From Acetofilamentum sp. (GTDB lineage Bacteria > Hydrothermota > 32-111), in the NCBI GenBank assembly GCA_020721805.1, contig DYMB01000005.1, positions 49,601 through 113,600 of the forward strand: 64,000 bases of DNA, written 5' to 3'. The position numbers were made by a program, and so were the translations under genes. Position 1 is the first letter of the stretch, and every line of letters starts with the position of its first letter. The notes below the pieces were generated by a model that ran no database searches, was not told the DNA's origin, and was given only the letters and a program-made list of their open reading frames with translations. Below are positions 39,008 to 47,966 of the stretch, piece after piece.

Positions 39008-41238
39008 CAGTATTGAGAAAGAAGATCCTGATAGTTTAAAGGGTTTCCGATATGAAGACTGTACATAAAAATATTTCTGTTAATGTTGTTGAAAAAGTAT
39101 GCACAGCTTATTTCAAGAGATCCGAAAGGTGTTGATAGATTTATGGATAGTCTTGTTCCTGCGAAATATTTAAGATACAAATTTTTAGAGATCTGATCCG
39201 TTAAAATCGATCCTTCATTTTCAAGTTTAACGAAAAGGTTGTCGTTTAAAAAGTACCTTAAAGATATTCCCGATAAGATTATAAATTTTTTCTGTAAATT
39301 TTTATCATAAAAATATCTTAACTCAAAAGTTGGCTGTGAAAGAGGATAATCCAATTTTATTTTTGATGGAACGATCATATCACTTTTCAAAAATTCAAGA
39401 AAACTGTAATTGAAAGAGAATGATATGTTGAAATTTTTTGATAATCTTTTCTGTTCAATGAAATAAGCACTTGATTTAAAATAAATATTATTCAAAGAAT
39501 TTTTTGTAAAGATATTGTTATAGGTGTTTATTTTGTAAAGAGAAAGATCAAAATTTGGTAAATTTAACCCGATGATAAAACTTTTTTTGCTTCCATCGAT
39601 ATTCAAATAAAAAGGTTTTTCCTCTTTTTCAACATAGTATATACCCGCTGAAATTTTAAAAAGATCGTTTAGAGAATATTTTTTATATTTTGAAGATAAG
39701 AAGAATGAGAACAATTTTCTATTATCTATATTGTTTCCTATAAGTAAGGTTGAATGATAGTTGTGTTCATAATTAAAATAGTTATCAAAAACATTAAAAG
39801 TTTTATATATATGGTAGTTGTTATAAAAGCCAGCAAGTTTGTTTGTGTAAAATAAACTTGGGAAAAAAAAGTTTAATGAGAAACCTTTTATATAATTACC
39901 TGCAAAAGCGTATATATCCATATAGGATAATGTGTTGAAAATATTATTTTTCTGAAGAACTCCATAAATATTGAGTCCAGCTTTAGAATCAGCGAATCCT
40001 CCAAGTTTGAAAATGCTTGATTCGATCTCTTTAACCTTTACGATCAAAATCATCCTTTTGTTCTTTTCATTTATCGTGATTTCAGGTTCTATTGATTCGA
40101 AGAGGGAAAGAGAATAAAGGGTATATATACCCTTTTTCAATTTATCAAAATAGAATATATCATTTTTGTTCATTTCCAATATGTTTAAAACGGTTTTTTT
40201 TGCCCAGGTATTTTCCGATAATACTATAACCGTATCTATTATTCTTCCATCAAAAGTTTTGTATCCCTCGATATAAAATTTTCTATCTTTTTGAGGATAG
40301 AACTCTTCTCTTTTTATTACCTCTTTTAATCCAGGTAAAATTTCCTTTGCCTTGATATAACCTTTATCAATTATTTCCCTGGCTTTCATAAACTCATAAC
40401 CTCTGTAATCTCCAACATCCGGTCTTATATATATTCCATATTCTTTAAGAATCTTTTCTGAAAAATTTTTTGTTAAAATATCCACTATTGCAAATGTTAT
40501 ATCTATCAGGGAGGTATTTTTCTCTTCTATTCTATTTTGGTTTGAGGAAACATCAACGCTTATTATCAGATCTGGATTAAAAGAATCTTTTAGAGCCTTG
40601 GCTGGGATATTTTCGTATATCCCACCATCAAAATATGGTATGGAATCAAATAGTATAGGTTTGAAAAGAAGAGGTAACGCCATAGTGGTTCTTATAGATT
40701 TTTCAAGTTTACCGGAAGTTAAAATTTTAGGAGCATCACCTTTCAGATTTGAAATTATGCACAGAAATGGTTTATACATTTTTCTAAAATCAGATTTTAT
40801 CGCATAATCGATTTCAGAAAAGAATGAAAATAGTTCAAGATTGATTATTTTATCATCAAGAGTGCTCTCTGGAATTTTTAATTTTCCGTCTTTTATTTCG
40901 GTGGTAAGAAAAGTTGGGAAGGAATTCAAACTAAGGTAGAGGGGAGTATAATTTTTTATGGTTGTTTCATTTAACCAGTTTTGAATATTATAACTGAGAA
41001 ATATCGACTCTATCTGTGCAGCAGTATAACCTGATGCCCATAGACCTCCTATTATCGCTCCCATGCTGGTTCCAGCCACATAATCGATTGGGATATTGTA
41101 TTCTTCAATAATTTTTAATACACCTATATGTGCAAGCCCTCGTGCAGCACCTCCTCCCAGGGCGATTCCTATTTTTTCATCAAACACTATTCTATTAAAG
41201 AAAAAAAGAAAAAGAAAAAAAAGAAAAAATTTTTTCAT
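39007..41238 (-). CDS. patatin-like phospholipase fused to POTRA and outer-membrane barrel (PlpD/type Vd-like)
   Basis: The 743-residue protein starts with a signal peptide (KFFLFFLFLFFFNRIVF). The patatin domain (about 25-300) has the oxyanion loop GGGAARGLAHIGVL, nucleophile elbow GTSMGAIIGG with Ser near 62, and the DGG motif with catalytic Asp near 208. A POTRA-like segment (about 320-400) and a C-terminal beta-barrel of the bacterial surface antigen family follow, ending GNPLNYQDLLSQY. In type Vd autotransporters this layout delivers a lipase to the cell surface. It overlaps the acyl-CoA synthetase gene by 4 nt, suggesting use of released fatty acids. Confidence 0.92.
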   Translation of the reverse strand: MKKFFLFFLFLFFFNRIVFDEKIGIALGGGAARGLAHIGVLKIIEEYNIPIDYVAGTSMGAIIGGLWASGYTAAQIESIFLSYNIQNWLNETTIKNYTPLYLSLNSFPTFLTTEIKDGKLKIPESTLDDKIINLELFSFFSEIDYAIKSDFRKMYKPFLCIISNLKGDAPKILTSGKLEKSIRTTMALPLLFKPILFDSIPYFDGGIYENIPAKALKDSFNPDLIISVDVSSNQNRIEEKNTSLIDITFAIVDILTKNFSEKILKEYGIYIRPDVGDYRGYEFMKAREIIDKGYIKAKEILPGLKEVIKREEFYPQKDRKFYIEGYKTFDGRIIDTVIVLSENTWAKKTVLNILEMNKNDIFYFDKLKKGIYTLYSLSLFESIEPEITINEKNKRMILIVKVKEIESSIFKLGGFADSKAGLNIYGVLQKNNIFNTLSYMDIYAFAGNYIKGFSLNFFFPSLFYTNKLAGFYNNYHIYKTFNVFDNYFNYEHNYHSTLLIGNNIDNRKLFSFFLSSKYKKYSLNDLFKISAGIYYVEKEEKPFYLNIDGSKKSFIIGLNLPNFDLSLYKINTYNNIFTKNSLNNIYFKSSAYFIEQKRLSKNFNISFSFNYSFLEFLKSDMIVPSKIKLDYPLSQPTFELRYFYDKNLQKKFIILSGISLRYFLNDNLFVKLENEGSILTDQISKNLYLKYFAGTRLSINLSTPFGSLEISCAYFFNNINRNIFMYSLHIGNPLNYQDLLSQY

Positions 41239-43097
41239 TTCTTTCCATATATATCCTGTAGAATATGTCTATATTTTTCCAGTATGAGCTTCCTTCTTTT
41301 TTTTAAAGTTTCGGTCATCTCTGTCCCTATATTCAATTTTCCCGCAACGATTTTGAAATTCTTTATCTTTTCAAAAGGATGAAAATCTTTTGATTGGTTT
41401 ATTTTCTCTTCTATCAAATTTTTATAGAACTCTTTTATTTTTATATTTTCAACAGATTCTTTTATGTTAACTATGTTCAGTCTGAAGTTTTTAATAAGTT
41501 CTTTCAACTTCTCTTCCTCAACAAATATCAACGCTGCGAGATCCTTTTCATCATCTCCGACAACAACAGCACTCGATATAAACTCATTTTCTTCAATTTT
41601 TTCTTCTATCCTTTCGGGTTCAACATTTTCACCACCTAAAAGAACTATCGTATCTTTTGCTCTGCCAAGAATGATAAGATTCCCGTCGTGTGTTATTATA
41701 CCTATATCGCCGGTGTTTAACCAACCATCACTTGTTAAAACTTTTTCTGTTTCTTCTGGATTTTTGTAATAACCCTTCATAACCTGATCACCCTTCACAA
41801 AGATGATACCCTTCTGTCCACATTTTAGTTTTTTTCCATTTTCATCCCTGATCGAAATTAAAGTGTCATCGAATGGTATTCCGGCAGTATAAAGAAAATT
41901 GTGATCAAATCTTCTCGAAGAGATACCTGGAGATGCTTCCGTCATACCGTATGCGTTGAGGAGAGTTATACCCACCGAGTTGAAAAAATTATCTATATAT
42001 TTTGGTATCATTCCTCCACCAGTAAATGCCCCCCTGAGCCTTCCTCCAAGGTTATCTCTTATAGGTTCGAAGATAAAATATGCCAGTGATGAGGGGACAA
42101 GAAAGAGTGGAAAAAGTATCAGAGAAAAGAGTATTTTTCTAAACCTTGTTTTATAATTTTCTCTATATATTCTCGTATCCCTGTTGGTGAGTATTCTATA
42201 AGAATTAAGTTGTAAAGCGCGTATATTTAAAAATATATAAAAGAGTGTCTTTTTGAAAATGTTTTCATTTTTCATTTTATCTATTATTTTTCTATATACA
42301 TGTTCCCATATCCTTGGAACGGCGCTCATTATTGTTGGTTTTATTGTAACCAAATCTTTTGCAAAATTTTTTATGTTTGAATAAAAAATTTGAGCACCAC
42401 CTGCAATGCAAACATACTCAAAGGTTCTTTCAAAAATATGCCATATGGGAAGTATGGAGAGTGCAACATCCTGTGTTTTCCCGGTTGTTTTAAATTTTAT
42501 CAAAGGGGTTATTGTCCTAACATTATGCATAAAATTTTTATGGGATAACATAACTCCCTTTGGATTTCCAGTTGTTCCAGAAGTGTAGATTATAGTTGCG
42601 ATATCCTCTGGAAAAATTTCCTCTTTTTTAAACATCTGACCATCATCTTTTAAAAGTTCATAAAAGTTTCTAAAATTTGATGTCTTGTTAAATACCACAA
42701 CATTCTTTTCATCTATAATATTTTTAATGGGTTCATAGAGTTTATCATCCTCTATGAAAGCATACTCTGAATCGGAATGTTTTGCTATGAATTCAATTTC
42801 AGAATAAGGGGTGGTCGAACTTCTTGGCACATCGATGGCTCCGAGAAACTGTAAAGCTATATCGGTTAGTAACCATTCAAACCTGTTATCAGAAATTATC
42901 ATTATCTTTGTTTGTTTTTTTACTTTAATTTTTCTTAAGTATGATACAACATTTTTTATATTTTGATAAAACTCATTATATGTTAGCGTTATGATTTTAT
43001 CATCATCTCTATAACTTTGAATTATTCTTTTATTATAAATTTTTACAGCCTCTTCAACCATTTCAGGTAAAGTTTTTGAATATAATATAGATTTCAT
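41235..43097 (-). CDS. long-chain acyl-CoA synthetase (AMP-forming)
   Basis: The 620-residue enzyme has the P-loop-like AMP-binding motif IIYTSGTTGNPKGVMLSH near residue 168, NAYGMTEASPG near 380 and GWLNTGDIG near 447. The last core is LGRAKDTIVLLGGENVEPERIEE near 470. An inserted hydrophobic/basic segment around 285-330 is common in the FadD15/long-chain branch that associates with membranes. It activates fatty acids as CoA esters. The ATG is preceded seven bases earlier by TATAAT and by no ribosome site, so the transcript may be leaderless. Confidence 0.94.
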   Translation of the reverse strand: MKSILYSKTLPEMVEEAVKIYNKRIIQSYRDDDKIITLTYNEFYQNIKNVVSYLRKIKVKKQTKIMIISDNRFEWLLTDIALQFLGAIDVPRSSTTPYSEIEFIAKHSDSEYAFIEDDKLYEPIKNIIDEKNVVVFNKTSNFRNFYELLKDDGQMFKKEEIFPEDIATIIYTSGTTGNPKGVMLSHKNFMHNVRTITPLIKFKTTGKTQDVALSILPIWHIFERTFEYVCIAGGAQIFYSNIKNFAKDLVTIKPTIMSAVPRIWEHVYRKIIDKMKNENIFKKTLFYIFLNIRALQLNSYRILTNRDTRIYRENYKTRFRKILFSLILFPLFLVPSSLAYFIFEPIRDNLGGRLRGAFTGGGMIPKYIDNFFNSVGITLLNAYGMTEASPGISSRRFDHNFLYTAGIPFDDTLISIRDENGKKLKCGQKGIIFVKGDQVMKGYYKNPEETEKVLTSDGWLNTGDIGIITHDGNLIILGRAKDTIVLLGGENVEPERIEEKIEENEFISSAVVVGDDEKDLAALIFVEEEKLKELIKNFRLNIVNIKESVENIKIKEFYKNLIEEKINQSKDFHPFEKIKNFKIVAGKLNIGTEMTETLKKRRKLILEKYRHILQDIYGKK

Positions 43098-43104
43098 AAA
43101 TTTT

Positions 43105-43110
43105 ATTATA
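43105..43110 (-). promoter_or_regulatory. -10 element directly before the acyl-CoA synthetase ATG
   Basis: The minus strand reads GGGGGTATAAT, then seven bases, then the ATG at 43097. There is no clear -35 (TTTATT at 17 bases is only a partial match). If active, the mRNA starts at about the start codon. Confidence 0.55.
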
Positions 43111-43142
43111 CCCCCAATTAAGAAAAAAATAAATATTTATTA

Positions 43143-43171
43143 TTGAAAAAAGTTATTTTAGAAATTATAAT
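43143..43171 (+). promoter_or_regulatory. promoter of the lipoprotein gene
   Basis: TTGAAA (43143-43148), 17 bases, TATAAT (43166-43171). The predicted +1 near 43178 coincides with the AGGAGG ribosome site (43178-43183), giving a 5' leader of only about 15 nt. Confidence 0.7.
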
Positions 43172-43192
43172 TTTAAAAGGAGGGCTTGTTAT

Positions 43193-43792
43193 ATGATTTT
43201 AAGAAAATTTATTTTTGCCTTTAGTATTATTGTTTCATTCACCGGATGTTTTAAATTTTTTTCCGTAAAAAATGTGATGGAAGAAAAATTATTAAAATCC
43301 CAAACGATCCTTATTTATAAGGTAACCTTTGAAGAAGAGTATATGTTGAAGATCAAAATTTTAGATTATTCTAAGGATCTGATTTTTGATTATTATTTAA
43401 CAGGTATCGATTATGCTGACTCCGGCAGAATAAAGATTTTTTATAGGGATCTTGAAAACGCTCCCTTTACTTTTATGAATTATTTTGACCTTAAACTGAA
43501 AAATTTAACAGGCAAAACCTCTATCGTGATTTCAAGAAAACTCTTTAAAAAGTTTATGAACAAAAAAACTCTTTCCATAGATTTTGGAGATGGTATAGAA
43601 AATTTGACTCTTTCGGATGAATGTAAATTCAAATGTGTTGTGGATGGTAAAGAGGAGTATCTTGATTGTTTGAACGCTGTGAGTAATTACTGGGGTTATT
43701 TCAGTTTTTTGAAAAACGCCAAACAGCCAGTGATTTTAAGTATGGATATAGGATATCAGATAGAATTGATAGAAATAATAAATGGAAGGTAA
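43193..43792 (+). CDS. predicted lipoprotein, function unknown
   Basis: The 199-residue product has a lipoprotein signal peptide: basic start, hydrophobic stretch FIFAFSIIVSF and lipobox FTGC with the acylated Cys at residue 19. The mature protein is beta-rich with no motif I recognise. It contains a possible disulfide pair (CKFKCVVDG and DCLN near 140-160). AGGAGG lies nine bases before the ATG. It is transcribed alone from its own promoter and faces the permease gene, with only two bases between their stops. Confidence 0.75.
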   Translation: MILRKFIFAFSIIVSFTGCFKFFSVKNVMEEKLLKSQTILIYKVTFEEEYMLKIKILDYSKDLIFDYYLTGIDYADSGRIKIFYRDLENAPFTFMNYFDLKLKNLTGKTSIVISRKLFKKFMNKKTLSIDFGDGIENLTLSDECKFKCVVDGKEEYLDCLNAVSNYWGYFSFLKNAKQPVILSMDIGYQIELIEIINGR

Positions 43793-43794
43793 AT

Positions 43795-45039
43795 TTAGAA
43801 TAACTTAAAAAATATTATATAGATTATAGAGTTTATCAAACTGAGTGGTATTCCAATTTTTGAAAATTCCCAAACTGTAAGTTTTCGGGATCTTTTTTCT
43901 GCGGTCTGTAATATTATTATATTGCTTGCGGCGCCAAGTAAAAAAATATTACCAGCAATGGTACTTGATGCAGCAAGAACCATCATCATATCCAAAGAGA
44001 TATTTTTAAATGTTTCAAGGAAAAGTATAACGAAAGGAACATTTGATATCAACTGACTCAAAAGAAGTGATGAAACAAAGATTAAAGTTTTTGACATTTT
44101 TAGATTTTGGAAATTGAAAAGAAATTCAGGTTTTTCTTTAAGGTATACGCTTTTCATAAGTATAAACATTGAGATAAAAAAAATTAGAGTTCTGTAATCT
44201 AAATTTTTTAATATTTGTTTTCTTGAATTACTAAAGATTAAGATTAACAAGGCTGATGGAAGTGGAATGAAGAAAAGAGGAAACTTAAAATCTTTAATAA
44301 ATATCGGAAGTAGAATTTTAACTATTATCATAACTATCAAAATCAATGTTGCATAGACTGACAGAATAAAATTTTTATTTTTAACATAATTTTCCTTTTC
44401 AAATAAAATAGGTTTTGAAAAATCAAGTTTTTTTCTATAGAAGAATTTTATGAAGTAGAATGTGATGAAAAGGTTTATTATTGTTGGAATCAAAAGATAC
44501 TTTGTAAAATAATAAAATAAAGAGATATCCTGTATCTTTGATGCGATTATAAGATTCTGGGGATTTCCTATTGGACTGGCAACACTTCCTATGGTTATAC
44601 TATAAGCCAGACTGAGAAGAAAAAGTACTGATGGTAATGAAAATTTTTTAGTAATATGGATAGCGAGAAAAGTCCCAATTGTCGCCATCGTATCGTTCAT
44701 AAAAAAGTATGAAAAGATTCCCATAATTATTATAAAAAAGAACAAAAGTTGTTCTAAATTTTTTGTTTTAGAAAAAAGCCTGTAACTTAAAGAATAGATG
44801 AAACCACTTTCAAAGAGGGATTCTCCAACTATAAATATCGAAGTTAAAAAAAATTATCACATCAAAATCTATAGATTTAAAAGCTTCCTTTGGGGATATA
44901 CAACCGGTTAAAAGAACTATTAAAGCACCTATAGTCATAAAAATGTAGATTTTAATTTTATTTCCAACAAATTCTCTCAAAGAGATCGTTAAAAAAATTA
45001 GTATTGTGGTAAAAAGTGGGATATAGTTTTTTTTATCAT
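43795..45039 (-). pseudogene. SLC13/ArsB-type ion permease with homopolymer frameshifts near the N-terminus
   Basis: The 3' part (43795-44745) is an open frame of 316 residues with about eight membrane spans and the motif NDTMATIGTFLA followed later by SPIGNPQNLIIAS, as in the ion transporter superfamily (SLC13, CitM, ArsB, NhaD). Upstream, another frame encodes the missing N-terminus (IPLFTTILIFLTI, then LLTGCISPKEAFKSIDFDVII). The frames join if one base is removed from the A8 run at 44846-44853 (plus strand), giving VIIFLTSIFIVGESLF. The most likely ATG (45039, directly after the upstream stop) also needs a shift at the T8 run 45027-45034. Total would be about 412 residues, normal for the family. 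Genuine loss, slippage-dependent expression or assembly error are all possible. Confidence 0.65.
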
Positions 45040-46608
45040 CTATTTCAGAATAAACAAAAATCCATCGTTTATTTTTATTATCTGTAGTTTGTTATAATTG
45101 AAAAGGTTGTATTCTATATCTTTTGAAGCGAAAGAATTTTCATTGATAATTTGATAAATTGGAAGAGATTTGAAATCAGGCAAAATATCGTTAATAGTTA
45201 TTATGGAACCGATATTTTTATGTTGTGCTAGAATGTTTAACAATCTATCATTATAAAATAACATATTTAATTTTGAATCCGTAACGAAGAAAGTTTCAGT
45301 GAAAGAGTTTAAGATGGAATAATATGTGTTTAGAAGATTCTTATTTTTTTGTTCATAAAATTTTCTATCTATGATTCTTGAAATCTGTTCACCAACAAAT
45401 ATTAAAAAATTTTTATCTTTAACCGTATATTTGATATTTGGGTCATAACTCTGGACGGCAAGGACACCTGTTAAATTTTCACCCAACAGAGGTATTCCAA
45501 GCCAGGATTCACAGAGTGTTCCGACTATTTCAACCTCTTTTTTTCTTGAGAGTTGTAAAATGTCTTCTCTGCTTAAAAGTTTTGCTTCTTTATTTTTTAT
45601 GACATATTCCGTTAACCCGTTACCAAAACTTTTTGAAGGAAAATATTTATCCCTGCTATCTTGGTAATAGGGAAAGTTTATAGTGTTGTTTTCTTTTGAG
45701 AATAAGGCTATGAAGAAGTTTTCAGCATATATTATTTTCTTTATCTCTTGATGAATTCGCGAATAAATATTTTCAAGTGTATCACGAATATAGATTATGT
45801 TTGAAATTCTGTACAATGTTTCATTTAAAATGGAGGAGTATTTCTTTTCGGTAATATCGGTTATTATAGCGATTATACAATTCTCTTCATCTATCTCTAT
45901 AGAATCAGCGTTAACCGAAGCCCATCCCGTACTTCCATCCTTTCTTTTAAACTCAAGTTCATAATCAAAAATACAACCAGAGTTTAATATCCTATCAACA
46001 AAAAATGCTCTTTCCTTTGGATCGTTACAAAGTGTGAATGTTGATTTTCCAATAATTTCCGATTGTTTATAACCGAAGACTTTTTCAACGGCATTGTTTA
46101 TTTCCAGTATCTTACCATCAGTTGCTCTGCTTATTATAATAACCGATGGATTGTTTTGAAAGATTTTATAGAATCTTTCATTGGTTTTTATATTTAAATT
46201 TTCAACATACTTTTTGAAAGTTATATCCCGAATTATTAGTATTATTTTGAAGGAATCGTTCTCAAAGTTTTGAATCGGAATGAAAATGTTGTTGATATAA
46301 TGCTCTTTTCCATTTATTTCGGTAAGGTTATCTATCTGAAAGGTTTTTTTTGTCTGTAGGGTCTTTGTAATTATCTCTTTTTTTTGTTCGAACTCAAACG
46401 AGTTGAAAAGATGCTTTAAGGGAATATTATCGTTGATGGTTATTTGGAAAAAATCTTTTGCGTTTGAATTTAAGAATTCAACCTGTAGATCTTTATCAAC
46501 TATAAGAACAATTTCATCGAGTAGATTCAGAAATTTATAAAATTGATCCTGTTGTTTTTCTGCAATCTTTATTAGTTCATTGTAATCATATTTTTCAAAA
46601 TCAGACAT
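45040..46608 (-). CDS. PAS-PAS-GAF-PAS sensor protein without an output domain
   Basis: The 522-residue soluble protein has a short coiled start, PAS1 (about 18-130), PAS2 with a PAC motif (about 145-258: DGKILEINNAVEKVFGY, RKDGSTGWASVNAD, ITDITEKK), and a GAF domain (about 262-425: ESWLGIPLLGENLTGVLAVQSYD). A third, shortened PAS (about 435-522) ends at the stop codon. No HisKA, HATPase, GGDEF, EAL or HTH domain is present. It may be a ligand-sensing partner of a separate output protein or have lost its 3' part. The ATG lies six bases after a TAAAAT -10 box without a ribosome site. Confidence 0.82.
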   Translation of the reverse strand: MSDFEKYDYNELIKIAEKQQDQFYKFLNLLDEIVLIVDKDLQVEFLNSNAKDFFQITINDNIPLKHLFNSFEFEQKKEIITKTLQTKKTFQIDNLTEINGKEHYINNIFIPIQNFENDSFKIILIIRDITFKKYVENLNIKTNERFYKIFQNNPSVIIISRATDGKILEINNAVEKVFGYKQSEIIGKSTFTLCNDPKERAFFVDRILNSGCIFDYELEFKRKDGSTGWASVNADSIEIDEENCIIAIITDITEKKYSSILNETLYRISNIIYIRDTLENIYSRIHQEIKKIIYAENFFIALFSKENNTINFPYYQDSRDKYFPSKSFGNGLTEYVIKNKEAKLLSREDILQLSRKKEVEIVGTLCESWLGIPLLGENLTGVLAVQSYDPNIKYTVKDKNFLIFVGEQISRIIDRKFYEQKNKNLLNTYYSILNSFTETFFVTDSKLNMLFYNDRLLNILAQHKNIGSIITINDILPDFKSLPIYQIINENSFASKDIEYNLFNYNKLQIIKINDGFLFILK

Positions 46609-46614
46609 ATTTTT

Positions 46615-46643
46615 ATTTTACTTTTTGAGATTCAATCTGTCAA
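46615..46643 (-). promoter_or_regulatory. leaderless-type promoter of the PAS-GAF gene
   Basis: The minus strand has TTGACA (46643-46638), a 17-nt spacer and TAAAAT (46620-46615), then six bases and the ATG at 46608. The -35 lies inside the 3' end of the upstream YkgJ-type gene. Confidence 0.75.
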
Positions 46644-47147
46644 TATTGTTTTTAAAAATTCTATAATATTGAAATAGAATGGGCATATTTTATAACCCGA
46701 GAGAACATAATTGTATATTGAAGAAAAATTTTTACTATCAAGGTAGGGAAATTCTCTGCATTCCGTGCCTCTATACTTATATATTGAACAGAGATTATTT
46801 TTGAGGTATTTACAGGGGGATTGGTTCATTATGTATACATTATGTTTTTTGTAATATATGAAATCATCGTTTTTTATCTTTTCGATATCTTTTTTTAATT
46901 TTTTTGAAAGGTTTGATAAATCATGAGGTTCAAAAACTATTATAATCTCTTTACAGCAATTTCCACATTTTTTACAATCTATAATCTTTTTTAATTTTTC
47001 ATAATATTTTTTTACAACCAGGTCAATTTCCTTTTTTTTGATATCGGGTAAGTTTTTATATCTTTCTATAAAAGCATCATTTTCATCTTTTTTTATCTCG
47101 TAATATTTTTTTATCTCTGATATATCCGTTATTATTTTCATAACCAT
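46632..47147 (-). CDS. YkgJ/UPF0153-type cysteine-cluster protein
   Basis: The 171-residue protein carries CKKCGNCCKEI near residue 58, then CKYLKNNLCSIYKYRGTECREFPY near 112-135. This is the CxxCxxCC...C..C...CR.FP pattern of the UPF0153 family, thought to bind zinc or an iron-sulphur cluster. Two in-frame ATGs (47147 and 47141) are possible and neither has a ribosome site. It is transcribed away from rpmH. Function unknown. Confidence 0.85.
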   Translation of the reverse strand: MVMKIITDISEIKKYYEIKKDENDAFIERYKNLPDIKKKEIDLVVKKYYEKLKKIIDCKKCGNCCKEIIIVFEPHDLSNLSKKLKKDIEKIKNDDFIYYKKHNVYIMNQSPCKYLKNNLCSIYKYRGTECREFPYLDSKNFSSIYNYVLSGYKICPFYFNIIEFLKTILTD

Positions 47148-47193
47148 TATAATAATGTAAGATGAAAATATTACAATATTTTTTTAACTTCTA

Positions 47194-47221
47194 TTGACTT
47201 AAAGAGAAATTTAAGTAAAAT
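47194..47221 (+). promoter_or_regulatory. promoter of the rpmH-rnpA-yidD-yidC operon
   Basis: TTGACT (47194-47199), 16 bases, TAAAAT (47216-47221). The predicted leader to the rpmH ATG is about 43 nt and includes AGGAGGT at 47261-47267. This is the main promoter candidate in the 123-nt gap between the divergent YkgJ-type gene and rpmH. Confidence 0.65.
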
Positions 47222-47270
47222 ACAAATTTTTATAATTTTATGATGATTTAAGTATTGGATAGGAGGTATA

Positions 47271-47420
47271 ATGAAACCAACTTATCATCCAAGTAAAATA
47301 AAAAGAGCAAGAAAACATGGATTCAGAAAAAGGATGAAAACCTCTAACGGAAAAGCGATTCTTGCGAGAAGAAGGGCTAAAGGCAGAAAAAAATTGACCG
47401 TCTCCGATCCAGAGGTATGA
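47271..47420 (+). CDS. rpmH: 50S ribosomal protein bL34
   Basis: A 49-residue ORF starts [19 protein letters not shown] and continues [22 protein letters not shown], the complete bL34 pattern. Five extra residues (SDPEV) follow the usual KRL end. AGGAGGT stands four bases before the ATG. The stop overlaps the rnpA ATG (ATGA at 47417-47420). The gene is too short for simple length filters but is certain. Confidence 0.98.
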   Translation: MKPTYHPSKIKRARKHGFRKRMKTSNGKAILARRRAKGRKKLTVSDPEV

Positions 47421-47746
47421 GGAGAATAGGGAATACCCCGATTCTAAAAGAAAAGGAAATAAAGAGTCTTTTTGATAATCCGAAAAAGGTTTCATCAGAC
47501 TCTTTTGTTATATTTTATAAAAATTCTAATGAAAGGAAAATAGCTTTTACCGTTAAACGAAAAGATTATAAAAATATAGTTATGAGAAACAAAATGAAAA
47601 GAATTCTTAAGAGCCTTTTTTTAACTAACGAAAAGATTTTTCCAGATAACTATAACTATATCTTTATAGCAAACAAAAACATATTGAACAAAAATTTTGA
47701 TCAACTTGAGAATGAACTTTTTAATGTTATAACTAAATTAAAATGA
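47417..47746 (+). CDS. rnpA: ribonuclease P protein component
   Basis: The 109-residue basic protein has [39 protein letters not shown], spanning residues 30-72. It includes the RN..KR helix (RNKMKR) that contacts P RNA. It processes tRNA 5' ends with the RNA subunit. The order rpmH-rnpA-yidD-yidC confirms identity despite a low-complexity sequence. Confidence 0.95.
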   Translation: MRRIGNTPILKEKEIKSLFDNPKKVSSDSFVIFYKNSNERKIAFTVKRKDYKNIVMRNKMKRILKSLFLTNEKIFPDNYNYIFIANKNILNKNFDQLENELFNVITKLK

Positions 47747-47958
47747 AAATGAACAGGATCGTGATACTATTGATAAAGTTTTATAGAAGATATATTTCCA
47801 TACTTTATCCACCTGTTTGCAGGTTTACCCCAACCTGTTCTGAATACTCGATTCAGGCTTTTCAAAAATATAGCTTTTTTAAAGCATTTTTTATATCATT
47901 GAAAAGAATTTTAAGGTGTAATCCTTTCAACAAAGGTGGATACGATCCACTAAAATAG
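47743..47958 (+). CDS. yidD: membrane protein insertion efficiency factor YidD
   Basis: The 71-residue protein matches YidD throughout: [26 protein letters not shown] (11-36) with its Cys pair, then [32 protein letters not shown]. It supports YidC-dependent insertion. It overlaps rnpA by 4 nt and ends 8 nt before yidC. Confidence 0.97.
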   Translation: MKMNRIVILLIKFYRRYISILYPPVCRFTPTCSEYSIQAFQKYSFFKAFFISLKRILRCNPFNKGGYDPLK

Positions 47959-47966
47959 GAGATTTT

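Noticed and set aside
47805..47813. TTATCCACC, close to a DnaA box, near the rpmH cluster
   Set aside because: It is a single 8-of-9 match inside yidD coding sequence, with no clustered boxes or AT-rich unwinding region; not evidence for an origin.
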